A DNA stretch of 64,000 nucleotides from Chitinophagaceae bacterium (GTDB lineage: Bacteria; Bacteroidota; Bacteroidia; Chitinophagales; Chitinophagaceae), in NCBI GenBank assembly GCA_017307755.1, contig JAFKGQ010000016.1:248001-312000 (forward strand). The letters are read 5' to 3'. Numbering within the stretch: the first letter of the stretch is position 1; the number at the start of each line of letters is the position of its first letter. Positions 16,081 to 23,415 of the stretch are shown here, piece by piece. The position numbers and the translations under genes are program-made. Below the pieces are notes generated by a model. The model saw only the letters and a program-made list of their open reading frames with translations, ran no database searches and was not told the origin of the DNA.

Positions 16081-17082
16081 TTACAACACCTGAAATCCAT
16101 ACGCATATGGATCATCCTCGGGATCAATGGTAATGGTATTGTACCCATAGACTTTAGCCCATCCTTCGATGCTGGGAATAATGGCCGGCTTGCCCGCCAC
16201 CGTAGTTGCACGCTCTACCCGTCCCGTAAAGCTGCTGCCGATGATACTCTCATGGATGAACCGGTCGCCCTCTTTCAGCCGTCCTTTGGCAAACCATTGC
16301 GCCATCCGCGCCGAGGTGCCCGTCCCGCAGGGGCTCCTGTCGATGGCCTTGTCCCCATAGAATACGGCATTGCGTGCCGTAGCCCCCGGATCGATGGTTT
16401 CACCCGTCCATAAGATATGCGTACAGCTGTGGATCGTAGGATTCTCAGGATGGACGAACTCATGGGATGCATTGATCCGTTGTCGCATAGTCCTACTCCA
16501 GCTAATTAATTGATCAGCAGTATAATGTTCCAGTCCTTTAAAATTTTTCTGGAGATCGACGATGGCATAGAAATTTCCTCCGTAAGATACATCCACCCGC
16601 AGCAGACCCAGGTCGGGACATTCCACTTCTACGTCCTCCGCGGCAAGATAAGCGGGGACATTCGTCAACTTGACGGATCGCACTTTCTTTCCTTCCTGCT
16701 TATATTCAATGAGCACCAATCCGGCCGGCGCTTCCATCCTGACGATGCCGGGCTGCCGGGGTTGTATGAGTCCTTCTTCCAGGGCAATAGTGATGGTACC
16801 GATGGTGCCGTGCCCGCACATGGGGAGACAACCACTGGTCTCGATAAACAGGACTGCCACGTCATTCCCGGGGTCATGCGGCGGATAGAGAATGCTCCCG
16901 CTCATCATGTCATGTCCCCGGGGCTCGAACATCAGTCCCTTACGTATCCAATCGTATTCCTTTAAGAAATGCTGCCGTTTCTCGCTCATATTCCGGCCTT
17001 CCAGTACTGGTCCGCCGCCGGCCACCAGCCTCACAGGATTGCCACAGGTGTGCGCATCGATACAAAAAAAAGTTTTCTTCAT
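16081..17082 (-). CDS. 4-hydroxyproline 2-epimerase (proline racemase family)
   Basis: The 333-residue cytoplasmic enzyme should interconvert trans-4-hydroxy-L-proline and cis-4-hydroxy-D-proline. Both catalytic cysteines are present: Cys89 in L-P-M-C-G-H-G-T-I-G and Cys252 in D-R-S-P-C-G-T-G-T-S-A-R, which excludes the Thr-containing dehydratase branch. Start at the ATG at 17082 (MKKTFFCIDAHTCGNPVRLV); an extension upstream would overlap the dehydrogenase. The neighbouring semialdehyde dehydrogenase, 23 bases upstream, catalyses the last step of hydroxyproline breakdown and so supports hydroxyproline over proline as substrate. Confidence 0.88.
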   Translation of the reverse strand: MKKTFFCIDAHTCGNPVRLVAGGGPVLEGRNMSEKRQHFLKEYDWIRKGLMFEPRGHDMMSGSILYPPHDPGNDVAVLFIETSGCLPMCGHGTIGTITIALEEGLIQPRQPGIVRMEAPAGLVLIEYKQEGKKVRSVKLTNVPAYLAAEDVEVECPDLGLLRVDVSYGGNFYAIVDLQKNFKGLEHYTADQLISWSRTMRQRINASHEFVHPENPTIHSCTHILWTGETIDPGATARNAVFYGDKAIDRSPCGTGTSARMAQWFAKGRLKEGDRFIHESIIGSSFTGRVERATTVAGKPAIIPSIEGWAKVYGYNTITIDPEDDPYAYGFQVL

Positions 17083-17105
17083 GTAGCTGTCGGTAAATAG
17101 TAGAT

Positions 17106-18587
17106 TCAGGCAAGGGCCCCATTGGACAACTGATCGTTGATCGTTCGCCAGATACCCAGGGGGTTTGCATTTTTCAACGCGTCCGGCAGCAGGTGGTCCT
17201 CCCAATTCTGAAAACTCAGGGGACGAACCCAACGCTTGATCCCATCCGCGCCGACGGAGGTAAAACGGCTGTCCGTCGTGGCAGGGAAAGGCCCTCCATG
17301 CTGCATGGATAAAGCCACCCTTACGCCTGTTGGAACTCCATTATGGATAAACCTTCCGCAAAGGTCCTGCACCATATCCACCAGCTCGGTGTGTGTTTGT
17401 ATATCTTTCTCCGTCGCCATCAGCGTGCAGGTAAGCTGGCCTTCTAGGTGGGAAACGACCTGTAGCAGCTCGTCTTTATCCGAGCAGCGGATCACCAGCG
17501 AATAGGGACCAAAGACTTCCTGGTGCAGCAAAGGGTTGTTGAAAAAAGCCTGCGCCGTCGCGGAAGCTACAGTGGGCACGCCCTGCTCCTCTTTTGCCGG
17601 CAGCTCCGATACAGCCACCGTCTCCACATTCTGTTGCTCCAGGGCAGCCTTCCTCTTCTCTCCATAGGCTTTGGCAATGCCGGAGTGCAGCATGGTTCCC
17701 GGCGCAACTTTTTTTATAGCAGCGCCCAGCTCATTGATAAAGACCTGAAGGTCCTCATTGTCGATGCCGATAATAAGTCCCGGGTTGGTACAGAACTGTC
17801 CCGTGCCCAGGGTGATACTGCCGGCATAAAGACCCGCTACTTCTCTGGCAGATTGTTTCAGCTTATCAGGCAGCACAAAAACAGGATTGATACTGCCCAT
17901 TTCGGCAAACACGGGTATCGGGGCCTTCCGCTGGTTAGCCCAGTCGAACAGGGCCTTGCCGCCTCCATAAGATCCTGTAAAGCCAACCGCGCGGGTATGC
18001 GGGTGCGTGACCAGGGCCTTGCCTGTCTCAAAGCCGGCCCCGTGTACATGCCCAAAGACACCTTTAGGCAGCCCACATTTTTCAACGGCTTTGAAAATAG
18101 CCTTTGCCACCGTATCTGAAGTCCGGGGATGTGCCGGATGCGCTTTGACCACCACCGGGCAACCCGCTGCAAAAGCGGAGGCCGTATCTCCTCCCGCCGT
18201 CGAATAAGCGAAGGGGAAATTGCTCGCCCCAAAGACGACGACAGGACCCAGCGGCACCTGCATCTTGCGAATATCCGGATCGCCTTTTTCGGTATTGGCC
18301 GTATCGATCCTTACCTCCAGCCAATGTCCCGCCTCACAGGCAGCCGCATAGCTGGTCAATTGGAAAATAGTTCTTGCCAGCTCATTCTTTACCCGGGCCT
18401 CCGGTAAATGAGTCTCTTCCATAACGGTCGGGATCAATTCGTCGCTGACAGCGGTCATTTCGGAGCCAATCGTCCGCATAAAGTCGGCACGCTGTTTCAA
18501 AGTGGTCTTACGGTATTGCAAAAATGCCTTCCAGGCATCCTGCATCACCTGGTCGATCTCTTGTACGGTAGCATCTTTAAACGCCAT
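17106..18587 (-). CDS. 2-oxoglutarate semialdehyde (2,5-dioxovalerate) dehydrogenase, ALDH family
   Basis: A 493-residue NAD(P)-dependent aldehyde dehydrogenase that oxidises 2-oxoglutarate semialdehyde to 2-oxoglutarate. Active-site residues are Cys266 in T-G-Q-F-C-T-N-P-G, Glu229 in F-A-E-M-G-S-I-N-P, and Lys148 in V-V-V-K-A-H-P-A-H-P. The sequences F-G-A-S-N-F-P-F-A-Y-S-T-A-G-G-D-T-A-S-A and A-E-M-G-S-I-N-P are characteristic of the KGSADH group. It precedes the hydroxyproline epimerase by 23 bases, so the two form an operon. The oxidase and deaminase that act between them are not in this window. Confidence 0.88.
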   Translation of the reverse strand: MAFKDATVQEIDQVMQDAWKAFLQYRKTTLKQRADFMRTIGSEMTAVSDELIPTVMEETHLPEARVKNELARTIFQLTSYAAACEAGHWLEVRIDTANTEKGDPDIRKMQVPLGPVVVFGASNFPFAYSTAGGDTASAFAAGCPVVVKAHPAHPRTSDTVAKAIFKAVEKCGLPKGVFGHVHGAGFETGKALVTHPHTRAVGFTGSYGGGKALFDWANQRKAPIPVFAEMGSINPVFVLPDKLKQSAREVAGLYAGSITLGTGQFCTNPGLIIGIDNEDLQVFINELGAAIKKVAPGTMLHSGIAKAYGEKRKAALEQQNVETVAVSELPAKEEQGVPTVASATAQAFFNNPLLHQEVFGPYSLVIRCSDKDELLQVVSHLEGQLTCTLMATEKDIQTHTELVDMVQDLCGRFIHNGVPTGVRVALSMQHGGPFPATTDSRFTSVGADGIKRWVRPLSFQNWEDHLLPDALKNANPLGIWRTINDQLSNGALA

Positions 18588-18607
18588 GATGAAGTTTTAA
18601 TCGTTAG

Positions 18608-18615
18608 CAAATCTA
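18608..18615 (-). promoter_or_regulatory. Candidate -7 promoter element for the dehydrogenase-epimerase operon
   Basis: On the minus strand this reads TAGATTTG, an exact TAnnTTTG match ending 20 bases before the ATG at 18587. No clear TTTG is found at the -33 position. Confidence 0.4.
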
Positions 18616-18667
18616 TATCATCCGTGAGCTGCGCTCATAACATTAATTAGTAAATCCTTTCCGGATA

Positions 18668-19978
18668 TTAACCAACTATCTCTCCTTCGAGATCATAATC
18701 ATAAGCCTTTGTTATTTTCACCTGTACAAACTCTCCGATAGGCAATTTTTCTTTACTGTGTATGATCACCTCATTGTCTACTTCCACCGAATCGAACTCC
18801 GTTCGTCCCAGCCATCTGCCGGCCTCTTTCTTATCGATGAGGGTCTTAAAGACCTTGCCCACCTTCTCCTGGTTCTTTTCATAAGAGATCTCCTGCTGGA
18901 CCTCCATGACCTCTTCCGCTCTCCGCTGTTTTTCCTCTGCCGGCACGTCGTCCGCCAGGTCGTGTGCGGAAGTTCCCTCCTCATGCGAATAGGTAAAGAT
19001 CCCTACCCTGTCAAAACGATGTTCCTGCAGAAAATCCTTTAATTCCTCCACGTCATCACGTGTCTCTCCCGGGAAGCCGGCGATCAACGTTGTACGCAGA
19101 CAAATGCCGGGAACCCTGTCCCTGATGGTATGGATCAATTCGGTCATTTCCGCCCTGGTGATCTGACGCCGCATGGCCTTCAGCATATTATCGCTGGCAT
19201 GCTGCAACGGCATGTCCAGGTAATTGCAGATGTTCTCCCGCTCCCGCATGACGTCCAGGATCTCCAGGGGGAATTTGGAAGGATAAGCATAGTGCAGCCG
19301 TATCCATTCCAGGCCTTTTACATCGGCCAGGCGATGCAGCAGCTCAGGAAGAGCGCGACGCTTGTAAGTATCCAGGCCGTAGTAGGTTAATTCCTGGGCG
19401 ATGAGCATGATCTCTCTCACGCCTTTCTTCACGAGGCTTTCAGCTTCCTTCACCAATTCGTCGATGGGGCGGCTCACGTGGGCGCCCCGCATGAGGGGGA
19501 TGGCGCAGAAGGAGCAGGTACGGTTACACCCTTCCGATATCTTCAAATAGGCATAATGCTTAGGCGTGGCCAACAGCCGCTCGCCCAGCAGTTCCGCCTT
19601 GTAATCCGCATCAAATTGCTTTAGCATCAGGGGCAGTTCCATCGTGCCAAACCAGGCGTCCACCTCCGGTATCTCCTTTTCCAGGTCATCGCGGTAGCGA
19701 TGGCTGAGACAGCCCGTAACATATACCTTGTCAAGACCGCCCTTCTTTTTCAGGGCCACCTGGTCAAGTATCGTATTGATGGATTCCTCCTTGGCCTTGT
19801 CGATAAACCCGCAGGTATTCACCACCACGATATTGTGGTCTTTCCTACCGCTCTCATGCACCACATCGATGTCGTTGGCCCGCAATTGTCCGCTCAGCAC
19901 CTCGCTGTCCACCATGTTCTTACTACAGCCAAGCGTAATAATGTTGACCTTGTCCTTTTTTAATGTTCTTGTCTTCAT
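18668..19978 (-). CDS. rimO: Ribosomal protein S12 methylthiotransferase RimO
   Basis: A radical-SAM enzyme that adds a methylthio group to an aspartate of ribosomal protein S12. The 436-residue protein has the N-terminal cluster-binding cysteines Cys18 (L-G-C-S-K-N), Cys56 (N-T-C-G-F) and Cys90 (T-G-C-L-S), the radical-SAM C151-x3-C155-x2-C158 motif, and a C-terminal TRAM domain (about 370-436). The L-G-C-S-K-N-M-V-D-S-E start separates RimO from MiaB. A 15-base perfect inverted repeat sits eight bases before its ATG. Confidence 0.93.
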   Translation of the reverse strand: MKTRTLKKDKVNIITLGCSKNMVDSEVLSGQLRANDIDVVHESGRKDHNIVVVNTCGFIDKAKEESINTILDQVALKKKGGLDKVYVTGCLSHRYRDDLEKEIPEVDAWFGTMELPLMLKQFDADYKAELLGERLLATPKHYAYLKISEGCNRTCSFCAIPLMRGAHVSRPIDELVKEAESLVKKGVREIMLIAQELTYYGLDTYKRRALPELLHRLADVKGLEWIRLHYAYPSKFPLEILDVMRERENICNYLDMPLQHASDNMLKAMRRQITRAEMTELIHTIRDRVPGICLRTTLIAGFPGETRDDVEELKDFLQEHRFDRVGIFTYSHEEGTSAHDLADDVPAEEKQRRAEEVMEVQQEISYEKNQEKVGKVFKTLIDKKEAGRWLGRTEFDSVEVDNEVIIHSKEKLPIGEFVQVKITKAYDYDLEGEIVG

Positions 19979-19986
19979 AAATTGTA

Positions 19987-20027
19987 TGCGGGAAAAGGGC
20001 TTTCCGAAATTTAGCCCTTTTCCCGCA
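19987..20027. promoter_or_regulatory. Perfect 15-base inverted repeat in the rimO leader
   Basis: Arms TGCGGGAAAAGGGCT (19987-20001) and AGCCCTTTTCCCGCA (20013-20027) flank an 11-base spacer. The repeat ends eight bases before the rimO ATG on the minus strand. The stem would be very stable in the rimO mRNA. Confidence 0.6.
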
Positions 20028-20040
20028 AGAGGCTAATGTC

Positions 20041-20129
20041 TGGATCTTCGTCGGAGCTGCTTCGCCACGCTCCTCCTCGATCGTAACCTTCGCTACGCTC
20101 GGTTACGGTCGAACCACTTCCAGTGGTTC
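20041..20129. repeat. Second dispersed repeat family, copy 1
   Basis: It starts GGATCTTCGTCGGAGCTGCT and contains CGTAACC-TTCGCTACGCTC-GGTTACG (an imperfect hairpin), then GAACCACT-TCC-AGTGGTTC (20111-20129). The first two segments recur at about 61872-61935, where the middle base pair of the CGTAACC stem is swapped on both sides. It lies between rimO and nhaA, inside the presumed rimO leader. Confidence 0.55.
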
Positions 20130-20141
20130 AAAATAAGGGCA

Positions 20142-20149
20142 CAAAGGTA
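20142..20149 (-). promoter_or_regulatory. Candidate -7 promoter element for rimO
   Basis: The minus strand reads TACCTTTG, identical to the strong rpmB -7 element. Transcription from here would give rimO a leader of about 155 bases containing the repeat at 20041-20129 and the 15-base inverted repeat. No clear -33 TTTG is seen. Confidence 0.4.
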
Positions 20150-20186
20150 CCAACTATTGAGCTATCTTAGTTGAAATTAGGACGAT

Positions 20187-21356
20187 ATGGTCACTCCCGC
20201 ACTGACAAAATTATTCAAGGAGTTTTTTGAAAGCGAGCGCGCGGGCGGGCTGATCCTGGTCGGTTGTACATTAGCGTCCATCTTTTTGACAAATTCAGGG
20301 GCCGGGGATGGCTGGCTCCACTTCTGGCATGCCCGGCTCGACCTGTCCTTTGGAGGCATTCCCCTGGATTATTCGGTCGAACATTGGGTCAATGACGGCC
20401 TCATGGCCGTATTCTTCCTTCTGGTAGGCCTGGAGATCGAGCGGGAACTATACGCAGGCGAACTGGCGGACTTTAAAAAAGCCCTGCTCCCTATCGTAGC
20501 AGCCATCGGAGGCATGCTGGTGCCCGCCGGGGTTCATTTTCTTTTTAATCGGGGCACACCCTGGCAACATGGATTCGGCATTCCTATGGCCACGGATATC
20601 GCCTTCGCCCTGGGGGTGCTCTCCCTCCTGGGTAACAAAGTGCCTGTTTCGGCCAAGATCTTCCTCACCGCCCTGGCCATCATCGACGACCTGGGCGCTA
20701 TCTTGGTCATCGCCTTTTTTTATACCAAATCCCTGTCTCTGTTGTGGTTAGCGATTGCACTTGGTATTTTTCTTTTACTTTTACTCTTCAACAAATTGAA
20801 TATTAATAAATTAATATTTTATATCATCCCCGGTATCATCATGTGGTACTGTATGCTGCGTTCCGGCATCCATGCCACCCTTAGTGGCGTGCTGCTGGCT
20901 TTTGCCATACCATTTAGAAAGGCGTCTGTTGTCAACCCATCGGAGACGATCCAGCATATTCTGCACAAACCCGTCGCCTTTTTTATCCTGCCCGCTTTTG
21001 CCCTGGCCAATACAGGTATCCTTCTTTCGCCAGGCTGGGCCGCCAGCCTGGGTAGCTCGGGCAGCCTGGGCATCCTTTTCGGGCTCGTCCTGGGTAAGCC
21101 TGTCGGCATCCTGTTATGCTGCTGGCTGGCCATCCGCTCAGGCATCTGCCGTCTCCCCGAAGATATCCGCTGGTCCCATCTCACCGGGCTGGGCGTACTG
21201 GCAGGCATCGGTTTTACCATGTCTATCTTTATCGCCAACCTGGCCTTCGACCAGCCGGACGCCATCCAATTCTCCAAAATAGCCATCCTGGCAGCCTCTC
21301 TCCTGGCCAGCCTGATGGGATTCGGTTTACTCAAATCTATAAACATTAACAAATAG
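20187..21356 (+). CDS. nhaA: Na+/H+ antiporter NhaA
   Basis: A 389-residue inner-membrane antiporter exchanging cytoplasmic Na+ for external H+; the E. coli protein has 388 residues. About twelve hydrophobic segments are present. The diagnostic helix is A-I-I-D-D-L-G-A-I-L-V-I-A with Asp167-Asp168, equivalent to the essential Asp pair of E. coli NhaA. H-W-V-N-D-G-L-M-A-V-F-F-L-L-V-G-L-E at about 66-83 and G-I-G-F-T-M-S-I-F-I near the C-terminus are also typical. It stands alone on the plus strand. Confidence 0.93.
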   Translation: MVTPALTKLFKEFFESERAGGLILVGCTLASIFLTNSGAGDGWLHFWHARLDLSFGGIPLDYSVEHWVNDGLMAVFFLLVGLEIERELYAGELADFKKALLPIVAAIGGMLVPAGVHFLFNRGTPWQHGFGIPMATDIAFALGVLSLLGNKVPVSAKIFLTALAIIDDLGAILVIAFFYTKSLSLLWLAIALGIFLLLLLFNKLNINKLIFYIIPGIIMWYCMLRSGIHATLSGVLLAFAIPFRKASVVNPSETIQHILHKPVAFFILPAFALANTGILLSPGWAASLGSSGSLGILFGLVLGKPVGILLCCWLAIRSGICRLPEDIRWSHLTGLGVLAGIGFTMSIFIANLAFDQPDAIQFSKIAILAASLLASLMGFGLLKSININK

Positions 21357-21424
21357 CACAATTCGTATAATCCTAGGTATCTGATCATATTGTAAATAGA
21401 ATCGAACTTGGCATAGTTTTTCCA

Positions 21425-21432
21425 TACTTTTG
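21425..21432 (+). promoter_or_regulatory. Candidate -7 promoter element for the small barrel protein
   Basis: TACTTTTG matches TAnnTTTG and lies 29 bases before the ATG at 21462. A TTG at 21408-21410 is only 14 bases upstream, shorter than the usual spacing. Confidence 0.4.
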
Positions 21433-21461
21433 CCGTAATTCAATAATTCAACAAATAAAGT

Positions 21462-21944
21462 ATGAGAAAAGCTCTGATTGCATCAACAGTACTGGCTTTA
21501 TTTACCATCGGAAGGTCTTCAGCTCAATCAATGGGCAGCGACTATCAGACAGCAGTGGGCGTTAAATTCTGGCCCGGAGCTATCACCGTCAAACATTTTA
21601 TCGGGGACAACAGGGCATTGGAAGGCCTGGCCAATTTCTGGGACCACGGGTTCCGGTTCACCGGTCTTTATGAGATCCATGGCGACATCAACGGCGCCGA
21701 AGGTCTGAAATGGTATGTCGGCCCCGGCGCTCATATAGGCTGGTATAATGGCGACTGGCATCATGGAGACTATTACTACAGGGATGGAGGGTTTTCCCTG
21801 GGTATCGATGGCGTCCTGGGTCTGGACTATAAGATCAATGGCGCCCCGATCAACCTCAGCCTGGACATCAATCCCTTCCTGGAACTGGCGAGTCATACCT
21901 ATGTCGACGTCTGGGGCGGGCTGGGCGTGAGATACACTTTTTAA
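21462..21944 (+). CDS. Small exported beta-rich protein, probable outer-membrane barrel
   Basis: A 160-residue protein with signal peptide MRKALIASTVLALFTIGRSS and cleavage near S-A-Q. The mature part is made of alternating aromatic and glycine-rich strands, such as A-V-G-V-K-F-W-P-G-A-I-T-V-K-H-F and W-Y-V-G-P-G-A-H-I-G-W-Y. It ends in a terminal aromatic, G-L-G-V-R-Y-T-F, as outer-membrane barrels do. A W-H-H-G-D-Y-Y-Y-R loop is notable. The family recurs in Bacteroidota as uncharacterised secreted proteins. It has its own promoter and overlaps the convergent cytochrome gene by four bases. Confidence 0.7.
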   Translation: MRKALIASTVLALFTIGRSSAQSMGSDYQTAVGVKFWPGAITVKHFIGDNRALEGLANFWDHGFRFTGLYEIHGDINGAEGLKWYVGPGAHIGWYNGDWHHGDYYYRDGGFSLGIDGVLGLDYKINGAPINLSLDINPFLELASHTYVDVWGGLGVRYTF

Positions 21945-23254
21945 CGTATCTCCATTTTTTCATCCTCTTCCTGATAGGGCACATAAATAAGCAACAAGGT
22001 CATCATTTCATTTGTCGAGGTCATATCTCCCAGGGAGAACACGCCCCTGGGAGGATTATTGGGGTTGAGGGGGTTTTCCGTGGTATTGTCATACGTGTAA
22101 TCCATATTTACTACAGACCCCTTGGGAATCCTGACCAGCCGCCGAAACTTATACAATTCCTGCCACCGGGGATCCCAACGGGGGATATGCACAAGATGGA
22201 TGGTGTCCCCCGAAGGGGTTACCGCATAAACATACGCCTCCTTTCCCAGGAAATGCATGTGCGGCCATACATATAACAGCGACTGCTCCTCCTGTGTCTT
22301 TACCTTTAAATGGAACGTGCTGACCTTGCCGGCAGGGATGAACAAAGGCGGGGATATATCCCTTTCAGCAATGCCTCCTGATCCCAGACTGATGATCCTG
22401 ACCTGTCTTTTTACGGGATCTTTCCGGAAAAACAAATTCACTCCCACCACCGAGCTTTCCTCCCGGGCAATAGCCGAATAATGAGCCGTCAACAGGACTA
22501 CTCCCCGCCGGGGCAGCACCCATCCAAGATCCCTGGGGTAACTCTCCGGTGAAGCGCCCGGGATCCATCCGGAGTAATAGACCATTTTCCTTTTTACGGC
22601 CTCGTATGGGTCTTTTTGAGGACTCTCTTCCTCCGTAGTATTGATCACCGCCCGTCCGCCATGTATATCTACAGCGGGGTCGGCCACTTCATAGAAGCCA
22701 TAATTGATATGATGGACTATCTTTTTGTTATTGGTGAAGAACTCGATGGCTTCGATGGTATGCGTCTCTGAAAGCTCAAATGGCACTTTGAATAAAATAA
22801 ACCGTTCGGAATTGTCCCCTTTTACGATAAAAGCGGTATCGATCTTTAATGTGAGGTCCGGCGGGCGGCTATAGCCGGTGGTTTTTAACAATGCACCCTT
22901 CACCTTTTCATCGTAATCACCCTTTGGCGCCTGCCGGTCTATCCACTGCAGGAGGGTCTGCTTTTCCTGCTCCGTAAGCCTCCGGTCGTTGGCAAAGTCA
23001 CTGTAATGCACATCCGCCCGCCATGGCGGCATATAACCGTTGGTGATCACTTCCTTTATAAAAGAGGTTCTTTTCGAGACATCCTCATAGCTCATCAGCG
23101 AAAAGGGGGCTGCATCACCCGGCCGGTGACAAGGGGCGCATTTATTCAAAAAGATGGGTTCTACCGTCTTGTAGGTGATCTGCTGTGCATACCCGGTCGT
23201 GTGGCCCAGGACGCATGCCAGTATTATACTTCGTGTCAGCAAAGTTGCATTCAT
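21941..23254 (-). CDS. Exported c-type cytochrome fused to a copper type II monooxygenase-like region
   Basis: A 437-residue exported protein. After the signal peptide (1-24), a heme c motif C39-A-P-C42-H43 and the later Y-M-P-P-W (Met75 as likely axial ligand) form a small cytochrome c domain at about 25-115. The rest is beta-rich and contains W-P-H-M-H-F-L-G-K at about 340-350, like the copper-binding methionine-histidine segment of peptidylglycine/ascorbate-dependent monooxygenases. Such fusions are found in Bacteroidota and Planctomycetota with unknown substrates. It lies downstream of SusD but is separated from it by a terminator and repeat copy B. Confidence 0.75.
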   Translation of the reverse strand: MNATLLTRSIILACVLGHTTGYAQQITYKTVEPIFLNKCAPCHRPGDAAPFSLMSYEDVSKRTSFIKEVITNGYMPPWRADVHYSDFANDRRLTEQEKQTLLQWIDRQAPKGDYDEKVKGALLKTTGYSRPPDLTLKIDTAFIVKGDNSERFILFKVPFELSETHTIEAIEFFTNNKKIVHHINYGFYEVADPAVDIHGGRAVINTTEEESPQKDPYEAVKRKMVYYSGWIPGASPESYPRDLGWVLPRRGVVLLTAHYSAIAREESSVVGVNLFFRKDPVKRQVRIISLGSGGIAERDISPPLFIPAGKVSTFHLKVKTQEEQSLLYVWPHMHFLGKEAYVYAVTPSGDTIHLVHIPRWDPRWQELYKFRRLVRIPKGSVVNMDYTYDNTTENPLNPNNPPRGVFSLGDMTSTNEMMTLLLIYVPYQEEDEKMEIR

Positions 23255-23275
23255 ATGATCTAAATATAATTAAAA

Positions 23276-23358
23276 CGGACCACAGGTCCGTTGCCCGAAG
23301 GGCCATCATTAATGGATTTTCGTCCCGAAGTAAATTTCAAATAACGAGGGGCGAAAAT
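23276..23358 (-). repeat. Dispersed structured repeat, copy B
   Basis: Plus-strand order is CGGACC-ACA-GGTCCG, TT, GCCC-GAA-GGGC, CATCATTA, then 11-base arms 23316-23326 and 23348-23358 (one G-T pair) around a 21-base loop. It is 83 bases long, aligns with copy A (10556-10639) with one gap, and swaps base pairs in both small stems. The minus-strand gene starts 21 bases away at 23254. Confidence 0.7.
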
Positions 23359-23359
23359 C

Positions 23360-23385
23360 AAAAAAACTCCGGCATAACACCGGAG
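23360..23385 (-). terminator. Intrinsic terminator of the sigma-FecR-SusC-SusD locus
   Basis: On the minus strand CTCCGG and CCGGAG (23380-23385, 23367-23372) pair around a seven-base loop and are followed by TTTTTTT (23360-23366). It lies 31 bases beyond the SusD stop. Confidence 0.78.
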
Positions 23386-23415
23386 CTTTTAAGTGTGCGT
23401 GTAACCATGTTGACT

